From Rhodotorula mucilaginosa (lineage: Eukaryota > Basidiomycota > Microbotryomycetes > Sporidiobolales > Sporidiobolaceae): a DNA stretch of 64,000 nt. The notes under the pieces are model-generated. The model searched no databases. It worked only from the letters and a program-made list of their open reading frames with translations, and was not told the origin of the DNA. Made by a program: the position numbers and the translations under genes. Positions within the stretch are counted from its first letter, which is position 1. Every line of letters starts with the position of its first letter. Location of the stretch: NCBI GenBank assembly GCA_034406715.1, contig CP137864.1, positions 930,001 through 994,000 of the forward strand, written 5' to 3'. Shown in pieces: positions 1 to 9,972 of the stretch.

Positions 1-459
1 CGAGCAAGACGACGACGAGAACAGTCTGCAGCGCGGGGGCGTCGCAAAGGCATCCGGTCAGATCCCGGTGGCACGTTCACTCAACGTAGAGGACTGGGCA
101 CGCACCGAAAAGACGTAGGAAGAGACAAAGAAGCCGCAGAGGAGGTAGGTTGCGATGGCGGCCGAGCGGAAAAAGAAGAGGCAAAAGAGGGCGACGGGGT
201 GCGCGCTCTGCTGCCATATCGACGCGTTGGCGTCGGTACTCCCTACACCGTTGACGTTGACGCTCCCCCTCGCGGCGGGTGGCTGCTGCCCATTCGCAGT
301 TTGCATCGACCCCGATACGGCGTGAGCGCCCTGCGAGTGCGACGCCAACTCGTACGCGCGACTGCGCCCCTGCTCGGCTGCCGAGTCGTCATCGGCCGAG
401 ATCTGACCTTCGAGGTTCCCGAGCAGATTCGTCGACGAGCCGTGCGGGTTGTATGCCAT
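1..459 (-). CDS. TVP23: Golgi membrane protein TVP23, N-terminal part (cut by window edge)
   Basis: Exon 1 is 459..106 and exon 2 starts at 25 and runs off the left edge. The intron 105..26 begins GTGCGT and ends CAG, phase 0. The N-terminal 80 residues are polar, followed by a membrane segment reading [20 protein letters not shown] and then [11 protein letters not shown], continued by TVLVVVLL in exon 2. This order matches the TVP23/FAM18 family of small multi-pass proteins of the late Golgi that cooperate with YIP-type proteins in vesicle traffic. The start is the only in-frame ATG before the membrane segments. About 126 residues are visible, so at least two membrane helices lie outside the window. 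It is transcribed away from the unrecognised mitochondrial gene at 785. Confidence 0.85.
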
Positions 460-784
460 CGTTGCGAGGTTCCGTCACGAGCAAGTGGGGAGTCGACGAC
501 GAGGATGGTGTGTAACGAGCCTGATTTGGCGGACCCGCGGGACCTTGTGCAACGCGCACGCTGTACGTGGCACTGCCTGTTCCTACGCACGCAAGCCGCG
601 TATGGACGAAGGCGAGAAGCGCGGCAGGGGGCGGAGTTGTAATCCGAGGTGTATTCTGCCATTACAATTGATTGCAAATGCGAGCGGTTGATCAGGTGGC
701 GGTGCAGCTGGTTCTGATCGCTCCAGTACCTGCATCAAGCCGGCCGCGGACCGTGCCAATCAACGCGCAGAACACCTGAGGAAA
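460..784. promoter_or_regulatory. divergent intergenic region
   Basis: 325 bp between the start codons of TVP23 (leftward) and the mitochondrial protein gene (rightward). It must hold both promoters and 5' leaders. I see no ORF with a known domain, no strong TATA element and no repeat in it. Confidence 0.4.
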
Positions 785-2460
785 ATGCTCCTGCAGACTG
801 TCCTTCGACCGGCGACGAGCGCCTTCGCCGTTGCCTCGACCTCTCGCATCGCCTTGAACGCAGTTCCGCAAGCTTGCCGCGGCTACGCTCGACAGCATTC
901 CTGGGCAGACGAGCAGGAAGAGCACGAGCCGCGCCAACGTAGTGGTGGCGGCGGCGACCCCTCGTCATGGCGAGCGCCGCGGCCGCAGCGCGATGCACCG
1001 CCGCATTGGACCCACCGAGACGGATCGGCGCCGAAAAAGGCGAGCAAGAAGCAGCCGCGCGTCATCCAGCATCCGCCGCTGAGCGAGGAGACCTTGAAAC
1101 GCCACGCAGAGGAGCGGGTCCGACGGGCGGAACGACTCGAGCGCAAAGACTTGACGGCGCAGCTCACACCGGTCAAGACTTGTAAGCACCGTTCTGGCTG
1201 TCTCTCTGCTTCCTGGGAGATTACAAAAGCTGAACACTCGGGTCTCATCGAACAGACATGGGCGGCTTCACGCAGCCGCGACACTTTGAGTACCTGACCG
1301 TCATGGACCCGACGCGGAAAAAGAAAGACTCGTACGAAGTGCGGCTCGGCCCGGACCGGGTCCGCCCCCAGGCAGAGGCCTACACTCCGCACACCGTCTA
1401 CCTCGCCATAACGCGGTACCCGGTGCGGTGGGGCCACGGCCGCGCGACGCGGCGCGAGTGCTTCAGCGGGTTCTGCAGCGAGGCGGAACTCGAGCAGCGG
1501 TTCAACGCGCTCAACTACGGCACTTGGAAGGAGGACGAGACGAAACTCGTCAAGCTCAAGCACGGCCAGCCGAAGCAACCCGTCTTGACTCCGGCGCACT
1601 GGCATTGTCTGCCCGAGAGCAAGGAGTACCTCGACCTCGCTGTCCTGCCCGGATCGCCCGAAGAGCGGTCCCTGTTGAACCGCCCCGCCTCGCACCTCCT
1701 CCGAGGCTTGGAGAAGGAGAGGACTCGCCTGCAAAAGTCGCTCGCAGAGGACCCGGCCTCGGTCTCGACCACTGGCCGCACGCTCGAAGAGCTTGAGGCG
1801 GTCATTGCGGAACACCGGCAACGGCTCCTCCCTCCGGTTGTCGACTACGTTCGGCCAGAACCACCGTACACGGATCCTCCTCTCGTTGTCCCGTTCCTGA
1901 CGGTGACCTTGCCGACTCGACCCCTCGCCGCGACCGTCGCCCGACTCTGCAACGGTCACCCACGCGGGCTGCCGTTCATCGCCTCGATCCCGAACGAAGA
2001 CCGCCGAGACGGTCCCGCCTTGTTCCGTCGCCTGCTACGGATGCGAGCCGACCGTATCCGCGAACTGGTCGACCAACTCGTGTACCGCCTCGAGGGCAAC
2101 GTCGGCGGGTTGATGAGCCTCCGCTTGTCGCCCGAGGACAAAGGGCGCGGACTCGAGGGCGAAGGACTCGACAAGAAACTCGAGGCGCCTCCCCGCGGGT
2201 GGGCAGAGTACAGCTTCCTCGACGAGGCGAGCCCGTGCTGGGAAGGGATCGCGCGCGAGCAGTACTTGGCCAGCTGGGAGGACATGCCTGAGCAGGTCAA
2301 GCCGGGTCCGAGGCGTGACGAGAAGGGGGCGTGGACGACACCGCACCCTCTCGTTGCCGCTCCGGCTGCTGTCGAGAGCGCACCTGTGGCCGACACCGCC
2401 GCGAGCGCGACGCTGGAGCCGACTCACCAGTCCGACATCTCGGCGACCACCAGCGCATGA
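785..2460 (+). CDS. conserved-looking mitochondrial protein of unknown function
   Basis: Two exons, 785..1181 and 1256..2460; the 74-nt intron starts GTAAGC and ends CAG (phase 1), giving 533 residues. Not recognised. The N-terminus is rich in Arg, Ala and Ser without acidic residues for about 40 residues (MLLQTVLRPATSAFAV...), a typical matrix-targeting sequence. Residues 50-130 are basic and charged. A compact-looking region follows (residues 135-480) with aromatic-rich stretches such as HTVYLAITRYPVRWGHGRA and a later block TLPTRPLAATVARL then HPRGLPFIASI. The tail is Ala/Thr-rich. Mitochondrial location is inferred from the leader. A mitoribosome or RNA-associated role is possible given the basic composition, but nothing in the sequence proves it. 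Confidence 0.75.
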
Positions 2461-2794
2461 CCTTTCCCCGTGCATTCGACTCCCTCATCTGCTCAATTTT
2501 GACCCCACTCTGTTGTTGTAATGCGGGCACCGCACGTCGACGCAATCTCAGCCTTTCGCAACTCTGCCGCGTTGTCTCGTAATTTTCCCGCTTCCATCCT
2601 GTCCTTTCTCTTTTCTCGTGAAGCAGTGCTTTGCTAACTCCAACACGAATGATTGATCGCGAATCTCGAAAGAAGCAAACCGAGATACTCAAGAGCGAGG
2701 CATCGACCGCGCGGTCACCGGGGTTTTTTTTGCCGACGGAATCGAGAGGCACTTCAGGATCTCTCTTCTCCCCGCCCGAGCGGAAGATGTCCAG
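2461..2794. other. intergenic region, tandem genes
   Basis: 334 bp between the stop of the mitochondrial protein gene and the start of the transporter gene, both rightward. It holds the 3' end of one and the promoter of the other. A run of eight T lies near 2724. Nothing else recognisable. Confidence 0.4.
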
Positions 2795-4693
2795 ATGAGC
2801 GCGGCGACTACCAGCATACGACTGGACGACAGTCCGCTGCATGGCAGCGGAGCAGGCTCGCCGCTTCCTCCGCCAGACCCGCTCCTCTCCACTCGGACGT
2901 CGAAAAGTGGAGCCGCCGAACTGCTTCGATCCGAGTCAAGCGCTCTCGAGGGAAATGCAGGAGACGATGCGCTGCCGACAGCGCGGCACCCGTCAGACCA
3001 GCACAAGTTGCATGGGCAGAGTGGGCACCGGACGCGTCCCTCTGCTTCGTGGCTTCTCGGCGACGCTTCGGATGAGACGGATTTCTCGTCCGAGACGGAG
3101 CGACGTCAGCAGCGGCGACTGCGCACCTATGGTGCCGACAGCGGCGGGAGGGCTTTGCCGAGGTTCTTGCCGAGTTGGCAACCCCCGCGAGCTGTCCGCT
3201 CTTTCATAGACCGGAATCAAGGTGCGCAAGGCTTCTTGTCCTCGTTCAAGACTTGACCGCTTTCTGACCTCTATCCCCCTGGCAGGCCTTCTTCTGATTG
3301 CGGCCTCGCAGCTAGGGTTTGCGCTCGTCAATACCTGCGTTAAGCTGCTCGGGCGCGATGTACAGGTGCCCGTGTGGGAACTGATCGTCATCCGAATGTT
3401 CAGTACGTACTTTTCCCACCGGTCACTGATGCTTTCCTCGTGCTAACTGTCTCTTCCTCGCAGTCACCTACGCCGGCTGCTATTCTTATTTGCGCTGGTC
3501 GGGAGATCCTCATCCTTTCGCTGGGCCGCCAGGCGTGCGGCTACTTCTCGCTCTTCGCGGTTTCGTCGGATTTTTCGGGTACATTTGCGCGCACGATTAT
3601 CCTTCTAGAGATGCGCGTCTCTGGATCACTCGCCTATGCCTACGGTGGTCTTCGTGCTCCGTAAACGTGCTGACAGAACGCCCTGTGCAGTCTATACACC
3701 AACTACGCCGCGCTCCAGTATTTATCTCTCGCAGACGCGAGCACGCTCTGGTTCATCTCGCCCGTCCTGGTCGGCATCCTCGGCTGGCTCATCTTGCGAG
3801 AGCCCTACTCTCGCCTCGAAGCTCTTGTCGGCCTGGCGTCCTTGTCCGGTACCGTCTTCATCGCAAAACCGACCTTCTTATTTCCTGCAAAAGGCGGAAT
3901 CACCGAGGACGTTCCGGGGCACGCTGTGACGCCGGAGCAGCGCGCTCTCGCAGTCTCGATCGTCTTGTTCGGCGTCGTAGCGTCGAGGTGAGTGCGCTTG
4001 ATGACAGCTGCAGACATCGCTCGCTCACCCATCCCGCCGTTCGCAGTGGCGTCTCCATCATCATTCGTTACATCGGCACGAGGGCGAGCGCCCTGCACTC
4101 CATATCATACTTTGCCCTCTACAGCGTGAGTAGTGCGAATTGGATCTCTTGGGAATCTGCGCCGATCCGGCTCCCTCTCGAGGATTCGCGCTGATCCTGC
4201 TCCGTGACGCAGACATTCGTCTCGCTCGCCTATCCGGTCATCTTCCACTCCCCACCAGTGTTGCGCCTCACTGCGCGCTTCTTCGTCCTGCTGCTGCCGA
4301 TCGGAGTGCTCGGCTTCTTATCGCAGATTTTGATGACCAACGGACTCATCAAAGAGAAAGCCGGGCGAGGCGCTCTTGCAACATGTGCGTTTGCGGCAGG
4401 GTCGAAATGGATGTGCTCACCGCTGACTGCGCATCCGAGCAGACACGAACCTGCTCTTCACCATGGTTCTCGAAAGGATCTTCTTTAAGCGTTACCCCGA
4501 CTTCTGGTCCATACTCGGCGCGGTTGTCATCATCGGAGGCGCGGTCCGAGTGGCGATGGAGCGTAAGGGATCCGCCGAGATGCCCGAAGTAATCCCACCT
4601 GGGTACGATCCGGTTGCGACAACCGAGAGCGGCCTTCAGGTGACAGATTTTGACGGCGACGGAGAATACAGGCGGCAGAAGGGCTTAGAGTAA
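2795..4693 (+). CDS. DMT-superfamily membrane transporter (EamA type)
   Basis: Seven exons: 2795..3221, 3286..3402, 3464..3578, 3691..3987, 4047..4125, 4213..4384, 4443..4693; all junctions agree in phase and give 485 residues. After a polar N-terminal tail of about 140 residues come roughly ten hydrophobic helices in two EamA halves. Typical landmarks are QLGFALVNTCVKLL with PVWELIVIR (helices 1-2), RGFVGFFG joined to LYTNYAALQYLSLADAS (helices 3-4), SPVLVGILGWLILREP closing the first half, and LEALVGLASLSGTVFIAKP. The second half ends with LGAVVIIGGAVRVAMERK. Fungal relatives include the uncharacterised yeast YMR253C/YPL264C group and the SLC35G family. Such proteins move nucleotide sugars, metabolites or drugs across Golgi or plasma membranes; the substrate cannot be read from the sequence. 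Confidence 0.9.
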
Positions 4694-5006
4694 CCACATC
4701 TTCCTGTACACTATCATGCCGTATTGTGCAGTGTCTTTGCAAGCTCCGGAGAGTGGTTTTATGGCCAGAAAGCGAACTCATGGTCGGTCCGCCTGCAACC
4801 TTCGCTGGTAGGTTCTGGAGACCTCGAAGACGACATGATCACGGCGCAGATTACTCCCAGGAGGTCGCGCCTCCGAGACAGCAAGGCATAGCGAAAGAGA
4901 TGGATAGAAAGTATTTCATGAAGACCCTCAGCCGAACATCATCCTACCAAGCGAAGGGGAGCGACTGTCCTCCGATTCCCTACTAGTAGTCGTCCCGGTC
5001 CGAACC
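4694..5006. other. convergent intergenic region
   Basis: 313 bp between the stops of the transporter (rightward) and the F-box gene (leftward), so it holds only 3' ends. No ORF with a recognisable domain and no repeat seen. Confidence 0.4.
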
Positions 5007-7359
5007 TTAGTCGTCGTATATGCCGAACCCGAAATAGTCGAACGCGTTGCGCGTCTTGGCGCGATTGACCTCGTTCTCGGCGGCATTGACCTTGTTGCGG
5101 AATGCACGGGAGTACTCGACGACGGGTGTGACGGTCACGGCGTGGCCGGGCGTCGTTGCCCAATGCGCCGAGAGGAAAGAGTTCTGCGTTGGCGAGACTG
5201 TCAGTTTTACGGATCGAGGGGTGATGAAACAAGGGAACCCTAGAAACGTACGGTCGAGGCGAGATTGTGGCCGTAGCTGGTACCGCAGTCGCACTTGCGG
5301 GTGAACGTGACGACATACATCTCTTCCTCCGGCATCTCAATCCCGTGGCGCTCCGCGCTAACCTTGTAGCTCTTGTCCGAGCATTCGAGCTCGATCGAAT
5401 TCGCGAGCTCGTTCAGCTTGAGCGTGCGGAGCAGCGTCCTCGCGTCGGAGTCGAGTCCGTATCGGTCCGTCCCGCCGATCGGCAGCCACTCGGCCACATC
5501 GACCCTGTTGTTGTAATGGTGCGGCGGTACACAAGCGCCATAGTACCTGGTGGCGTGTTGGGCTGCGGACAGTCCGGAGAACACGCCGTCGCATTTCCGG
5601 CACCTGAAAGTCGACAACGCATGCGAGTCGAGAAAAGTGAGCATTTGCTCCGGGTCAGCGTCGAATGGCGCGTCTCGATTGCGCGGGATCCAGGAGGGCA
5701 AGCGCGGCAGGTCGACGCTGTTGTAGTCCAGTCCTTCCATCGCATCGGAGAGTCCGACCACCTGTTCTCGGCCTCGGCGGACCTCCGCATGCGCCGCGGC
5801 GACGAGACGGATCATCTCCTTCATGCGATTCGCGACGACTGCTACCGCTTCGTCGAATATGGCGTCGATGTTGTCGTTGAAAAGCTCCTTCCCAGACGCC
5901 GAAGTGGAGTTGTCCGCCACGAGTCGGGTGATGATAGGTAAAGTCACGGCGACAAAAGAACTGAAGCCCAGCTTGGTCAGGATTGGGCGCTTGTTGTGGG
6001 TCACGTATCCGAACTCGCTCCTCATAGCGTCGCTGCGAGCTTTCGAGCGAATCCCGCTCAGCTTCTCCCGAAGGATCGGTTCAGCAGTCGCGAACGCTGG
6101 GCAGGGCGACACATATCAGTTCCTACTCTGCATCTATCGCCACACACCATTGAGGACTCACTGCGATCGGTGAGCAGCTGAGGCTTCCTGACCAGCGGAT
6201 CATCACGCCACTCTCGGGTAAAGTCGGTGGGCCCGAAGCCTTGCGCAGTGAAGCGCGCTTCGAGGCTGTATACGTGGTGGATTGTGAGCGCTCGTGATCT
6301 TTGCTGGATCGCCCAAAGCAACACTCACTCTGCCTTCCGCCGGACACGAATGTCCGACTTTGAGGCCATCTTGGCGTCCTCTTGGCTCTTGAGCCATTGT
6401 GCGAGCGCGTTACCGTCCTAGCAGCAGTGCACATGATAAGCAGCGTGTCGGCAACGACGAGATCGACAGATACTCACTGCCAAGCGAGCGTCTCTCGCCG
6501 GATACCACTTCTCCACCACCCATTGTTGGAACGGAGTAGCAGGTTGTCCGGCTAGACTCGGACCGTAACGAGGATCCAACAGAAGAGTTTCGAGGAAGAT
6601 GGCATCGGTATAGTCCGCCTCCGGAAAGGCCTCCTGGAGTTCCTCGTCGAGCTTGAGGAGCTGAGGAAGATAGACGAGCCTGCCTTCGCGGGCATGCGGG
6701 TTCGTGGGGGTCGCAAGGCGGGTTGTGCCGACGTGGTCGCGAGGGAGGATCTTCTGGATAGCGACGCGACCCTTGGCTGTTTCTGGTGATACGAAGCTGG
6801 GAGGCGGCCGAGAAATCAGTACCCTGCGAATAAGGACCCGCGCGAGAGGAAGGCCGCGCAGGACGCACTCCGACTTGAGGCACGCGGAGCAAATACGAGC
6901 ACGGAAGTAGACTTCCGGCTTGCCCGCGTTCTTGCGTTCGCAGAACTGGCATCCGCGCCCGAACAGAAGCGCCGCGTACTGCAGGTCGGTCATCGGGAGC
7001 TGGAGTTCTGGCAAGCCAACTCTCGCGCGGGCGTCGATCCAAAGTTGAGCACTTGAAGGACCGGTCACGACGGCGCGGAACACCTTGGACGTGTTGCTGA
7101 GGACGTAGAGGTCGGCCGGATCGAGGTACGAGCAGATGTCGAACACGAGGTCGAGCGGGAGCGAGTTGAAGGCCTTGAGCGCGCCCCTGCGACCCCTGAC
7201 CTTGCCGAGGCTCGTCCGGTTCGGCTTCTGCTTCTTCTTCGGCGGTTCCGAGTCGTGTAATGCGGCCGGGTCGGCAGAAGCTGCGGCCTGAGCGGGGAGA
7301 GGTGCGCCCTCGCCTGGAACGCTGCCAGACGGGCGGGCGGTACTCGCAGAGTCCGACAT
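5007..7359 (-). CDS. F-box protein with Cys-rich metal-binding-like motifs
   Basis: Five exons read from the right: 7359..6478, 6417..6329, 6265..6162, 6096..5252, 5183..5007, all in phase, giving 698 residues. A low-complexity N-terminus with a basic KKKQKPNR patch is followed by an F-box at about residues 62-105 (FNSLPLDLVFDICSYLDPAD), the module that binds Skp1 in SCF ubiquitin ligases. Two paired-cysteine clusters follow: CQFCERKNAG with ICSACLKSEC near residues 137-168, and FRCRKCDGVFSG with a later His in the last third, plus a KCDCG motif near the end. These look like zinc-binding sites and may form the substrate-recognition part. The middle region is helical and charged. The target protein is unknown. 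Basidiomycetes carry many such lineage-specific F-box proteins. Confidence 0.85.
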
Positions 7360-7584
7360 GATCTTGCAGGTCTCACACGATAGTAGACGAGTGTCCGGTC
7401 AAGACGCGAAGTAGGAGCCTTCGCGCGGACGACTCGCTCTCGCTGATGAACGCGGACGTCCGCGGAGCTAATAAATCATGCTCGTGTATGTATATCGTGA
7501 CAGGCTCTATGGTTGCTACGCCATCAAATGTTGCTGCGTGTCGACGTGGTGGGGCGCGAATGTACAGCTCTATGTTCCTCGGTG
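7360..7584. other. intergenic region, tandem leftward genes
   Basis: 225 bp between the stop of the HSF-type gene and the start of the F-box gene. It should hold the F-box gene promoter. Nothing distinctive seen. Confidence 0.35.
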
Positions 7585-9243
7585 TCATCCGCTGACCGAG
7601 TACTTGCGCTCCGCTCCGTCGACGACGGCAACGCTTCCGCCAACCTTCCCTTTCCCACGCAGGATGTGAGCCTTGTTGGCGCCGCCCGCGCTCGCGCCTC
7701 CGACGCTCCCTGCGCTCGACCGCCGCGCGGCCGAGTAGTGTTTGCCCTTGGTCGGCTTGATCTTGCCCAAGTCGCATCGTCGACCGGGCGCGTCTCGGAA
7801 GAAGAGCGAATGTGTGAAGCCGGTGTACTCGAACGTTGCTTGCGAGCTTGGCGTGCTCCCTGCGAGTGCGTCGTGGAGCTCGACGCCGCTGAGTCGCTTG
7901 AAATTATCTGCGGAGCGCATTTTGCACGAGGTCAGTACGTTGAGAGACCGAAGCCAGCGCGGAGCAAGAACACCTCACATATATTGAGCTGCCGGACAAA
8001 CGAGTTGGTGTTGCGATGCCGGAAGACTTGGGCGAATGCGGTGATGAGTTCGGGCGAGCTTGCCGCAAACACGAACGAACGCCCGTCGGCGGTCCACCGG
8101 ATGCAGTCGTACTCCGGACTCGACAAAAGAAAGTGAAGCTGCACCGTTCCGAGCTCGTCAGGTCACAGTACGCGCCTTTTTGGCACAGTGGGAGGCGCAC
8201 CTTGTTGATGAAAGGAGTCGGGCTGTCCACCCGCTCTTCGTTCCCGCTCTCGCCCGTTGTCGGAGAGGTTTCGCTCGGTAGCGGCGAAGTTTCGCTCGGA
8301 ATCGACCTCCTGCGAGGCGAAGGCGCAAGTCGCTCGCCCGTCGGTTGCGGTGTCGGCAAACCCTGCGCGACGGGGCGGGTGGAGATCGGGGCAAGCTGAG
8401 GTCGGGACCGAGACGAGAGCGCCTCCTTGACCGCACTCGCCCCGTCCGTGTACCCTCGTGTTGCCGCAGGAGCCGAATAGACAAAGCTCGGTGTGCTCGG
8501 TTGTCCGGTATTGATAAAGGGTGCGGGCAGATAGCCGGACGCGAGAAAGTTGAGAGGATTATACAGCTGCTGCTGCTGCTGCTGGTATTGCAGCTGCGGC
8601 GTCGGCATCGATATCGGCTGGAGGTTCGGAAGGCGCAGCATGTCGTTCTGCTGTATCTGCCCCGGCTGATTCGGTGGGGACGGGAGAGGAGCGGGCGGCG
8701 CGGCATATGCGCCGGAGGCGTACATGTTGGACACCCCGTGTGGCAAAGTACCGTGCGGGCCTGGATGAGATCTCAGGCCTGCCGCTGCAGCGCGGCATTC
8801 GCCACAGTCGCACGCTTGCGAGGTAGAAGCGGCTGGAGACGGGGAGAATGCGCGTCAACTTTGGCGGTGCTGCGGGGGAAGCAAAGGTGCAGAGAGGCGG
8901 AACTCACTGGGTTGTGCGGAAGACGCCTGCGGACCTCTCTGCCATGCGGACGCGCCGGAGGGATCTGATTCGCCAGGAGGCGGAGGACGGGGTCAGTCGG
9001 ACTCTTCACTATGGAGGCTGACCCTGGTCGACTCGAACGCACGATACCAGTCGGATGCCTGCCGGAACCGTCGGAAGGGTCAGCGCTGTTCACGCCGCTC
9101 GGAGGTCTTTGTAGAGAGACTACGGTACGTACACTCTGCGTTGGCGCCTGCGGAAAGGTCGACGTCGACGGTCCCGCCGACTCGTACATGTCTGTGGCGC
9201 GGAACATGTCGAAAGGGTGGCCTCCGAGCGGATCATAGGGCAT
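7585..9243 (-). CDS. HSF-type DNA-binding protein with the domain near the C-terminus
   Basis: Six exons from the right: 9243..9133, 9058..9010, 8964..8908, 8832..8201, 8138..7979, 7907..7585; 443 residues. Phase agrees throughout; the 45-nt intron 9009..8965 is short and is the least certain. Residues 1-275 are Pro/Ser/Gln-rich and contain a Gln run coded by a CTG repeat. The heat-shock-factor fold starts at about residue 278 (TPFINK joined to LHFLLSSPEYDCIRW), continues with GRSFVFAASSPELITAF and VFRHRNTNSFVRQLNIY, the last being the recognition helix, and ends near residue 370 (FTHSLFFRD). A Gly/Ser-rich basic tail follows. The protein is expected to be a nuclear transcription factor binding GAA-type sites. 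I see no clear heptad-repeat trimerisation region after the domain, unlike classical Hsf1, so it is a relative and not Hsf1 itself. Confidence 0.85.
8567..8584. repeat. (CTG)6 triplet repeat, codes poly-Gln
   Basis: Six perfect CTG units on the plus strand, read on the minus strand as a glutamine run in the N-terminal activation-like region of the HSF-type protein. Confidence 0.9.
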
Positions 9244-9972
9244 CGCCGCTCGTCCTTCCTCTCGGCGAACCTCTGCACAAGTGTGTCGTCCGCGCAGTAC
9301 GCCCTCCTTCTAAGCCTATACCGTAGGGGTCTCCCTCGAACGGGGTGCGTCTGCGAAAAGGATTCGGACAACACGGCTACAGAAGATCAGACGCGCCCAG
9401 CGAGATCAAACATGGTTGCGGGGTTTTTGGTTCGTTAATGACCTCGCCCGGCGATCTCTCTCTCTCTCTCTCTCTCTTTCGATGGGTTTGCGTCACATCC
9501 CGCCATACTCGTGGCCTGCGGGACAGCTGTGTGACGAGCCGCTTCGACTCTCTGCCCTGTGCGCGCTTGTCCGCTCGTCATGCGAATGCCTTGCACGGGC
9601 CGCAAAAGAAATCAAGCTCGTGCGCGACAAGTACTTTTCGGGTACCTTTGGTAAAACGCACCGGTGCCCAACGGAAGCCCCTGGTTGGAATTGGAAAAAA
9701 GACCGACGATTTGTCCGAAAGAACTCAAAGAAGCCGTTCTCGATCGAAAAGAACACGGGTTTAAGGCGCAGAAAACCGCGCGCGGTCGGTGAACTGCGCA
9801 TGGGTGCATTTCAAATGGGGCTTACGTGGGCAAGCGTTTGAAGGAGATTCGATCGTCCCCCGAGCGCGACCGTGTGCACGCACGTGTGCACTGTGCGCAG
9901 TCTCAGGAGTCAGGCGGACTGCATGGAGGAGAGCACAGACGGTTGACACAGTGCGCCATCATGAGCGCGCGT
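9244..9972. promoter_or_regulatory. long intergenic region upstream of the HSF-type gene
   Basis: 729 bp between the start of the HSF-type gene and the stop of the RTC1 gene, both leftward. It is much longer than most gaps in the window, which fits a long promoter and 5' leader for a regulatory gene. It contains a (CT)n tract at 9455-9478 and an A-rich GAAAAGAAC stretch near 9747. I found no convincing ORF. Confidence 0.45.
9455..9478. repeat. (CT)n microsatellite
   Basis: About 11-12 uninterrupted CT units, followed by TTTC. It lies about 215 bp upstream of the HSF-type start codon, a usual place for pyrimidine-rich core promoter tracts in fungi. Confidence 0.9.

Noticed and set aside
883-1959. 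358-codon open frame on the minus strand
   Set aside because: It is antisense to the mitochondrial protein gene, whose leader, splice sites and codon use are better; long antisense frames are common in GC-rich DNA.
9739-9760. Possible heat-shock element upstream of the HSF-type gene
   Set aside because: GAA and TTC units are present but not in the alternating 5-bp spacing needed.
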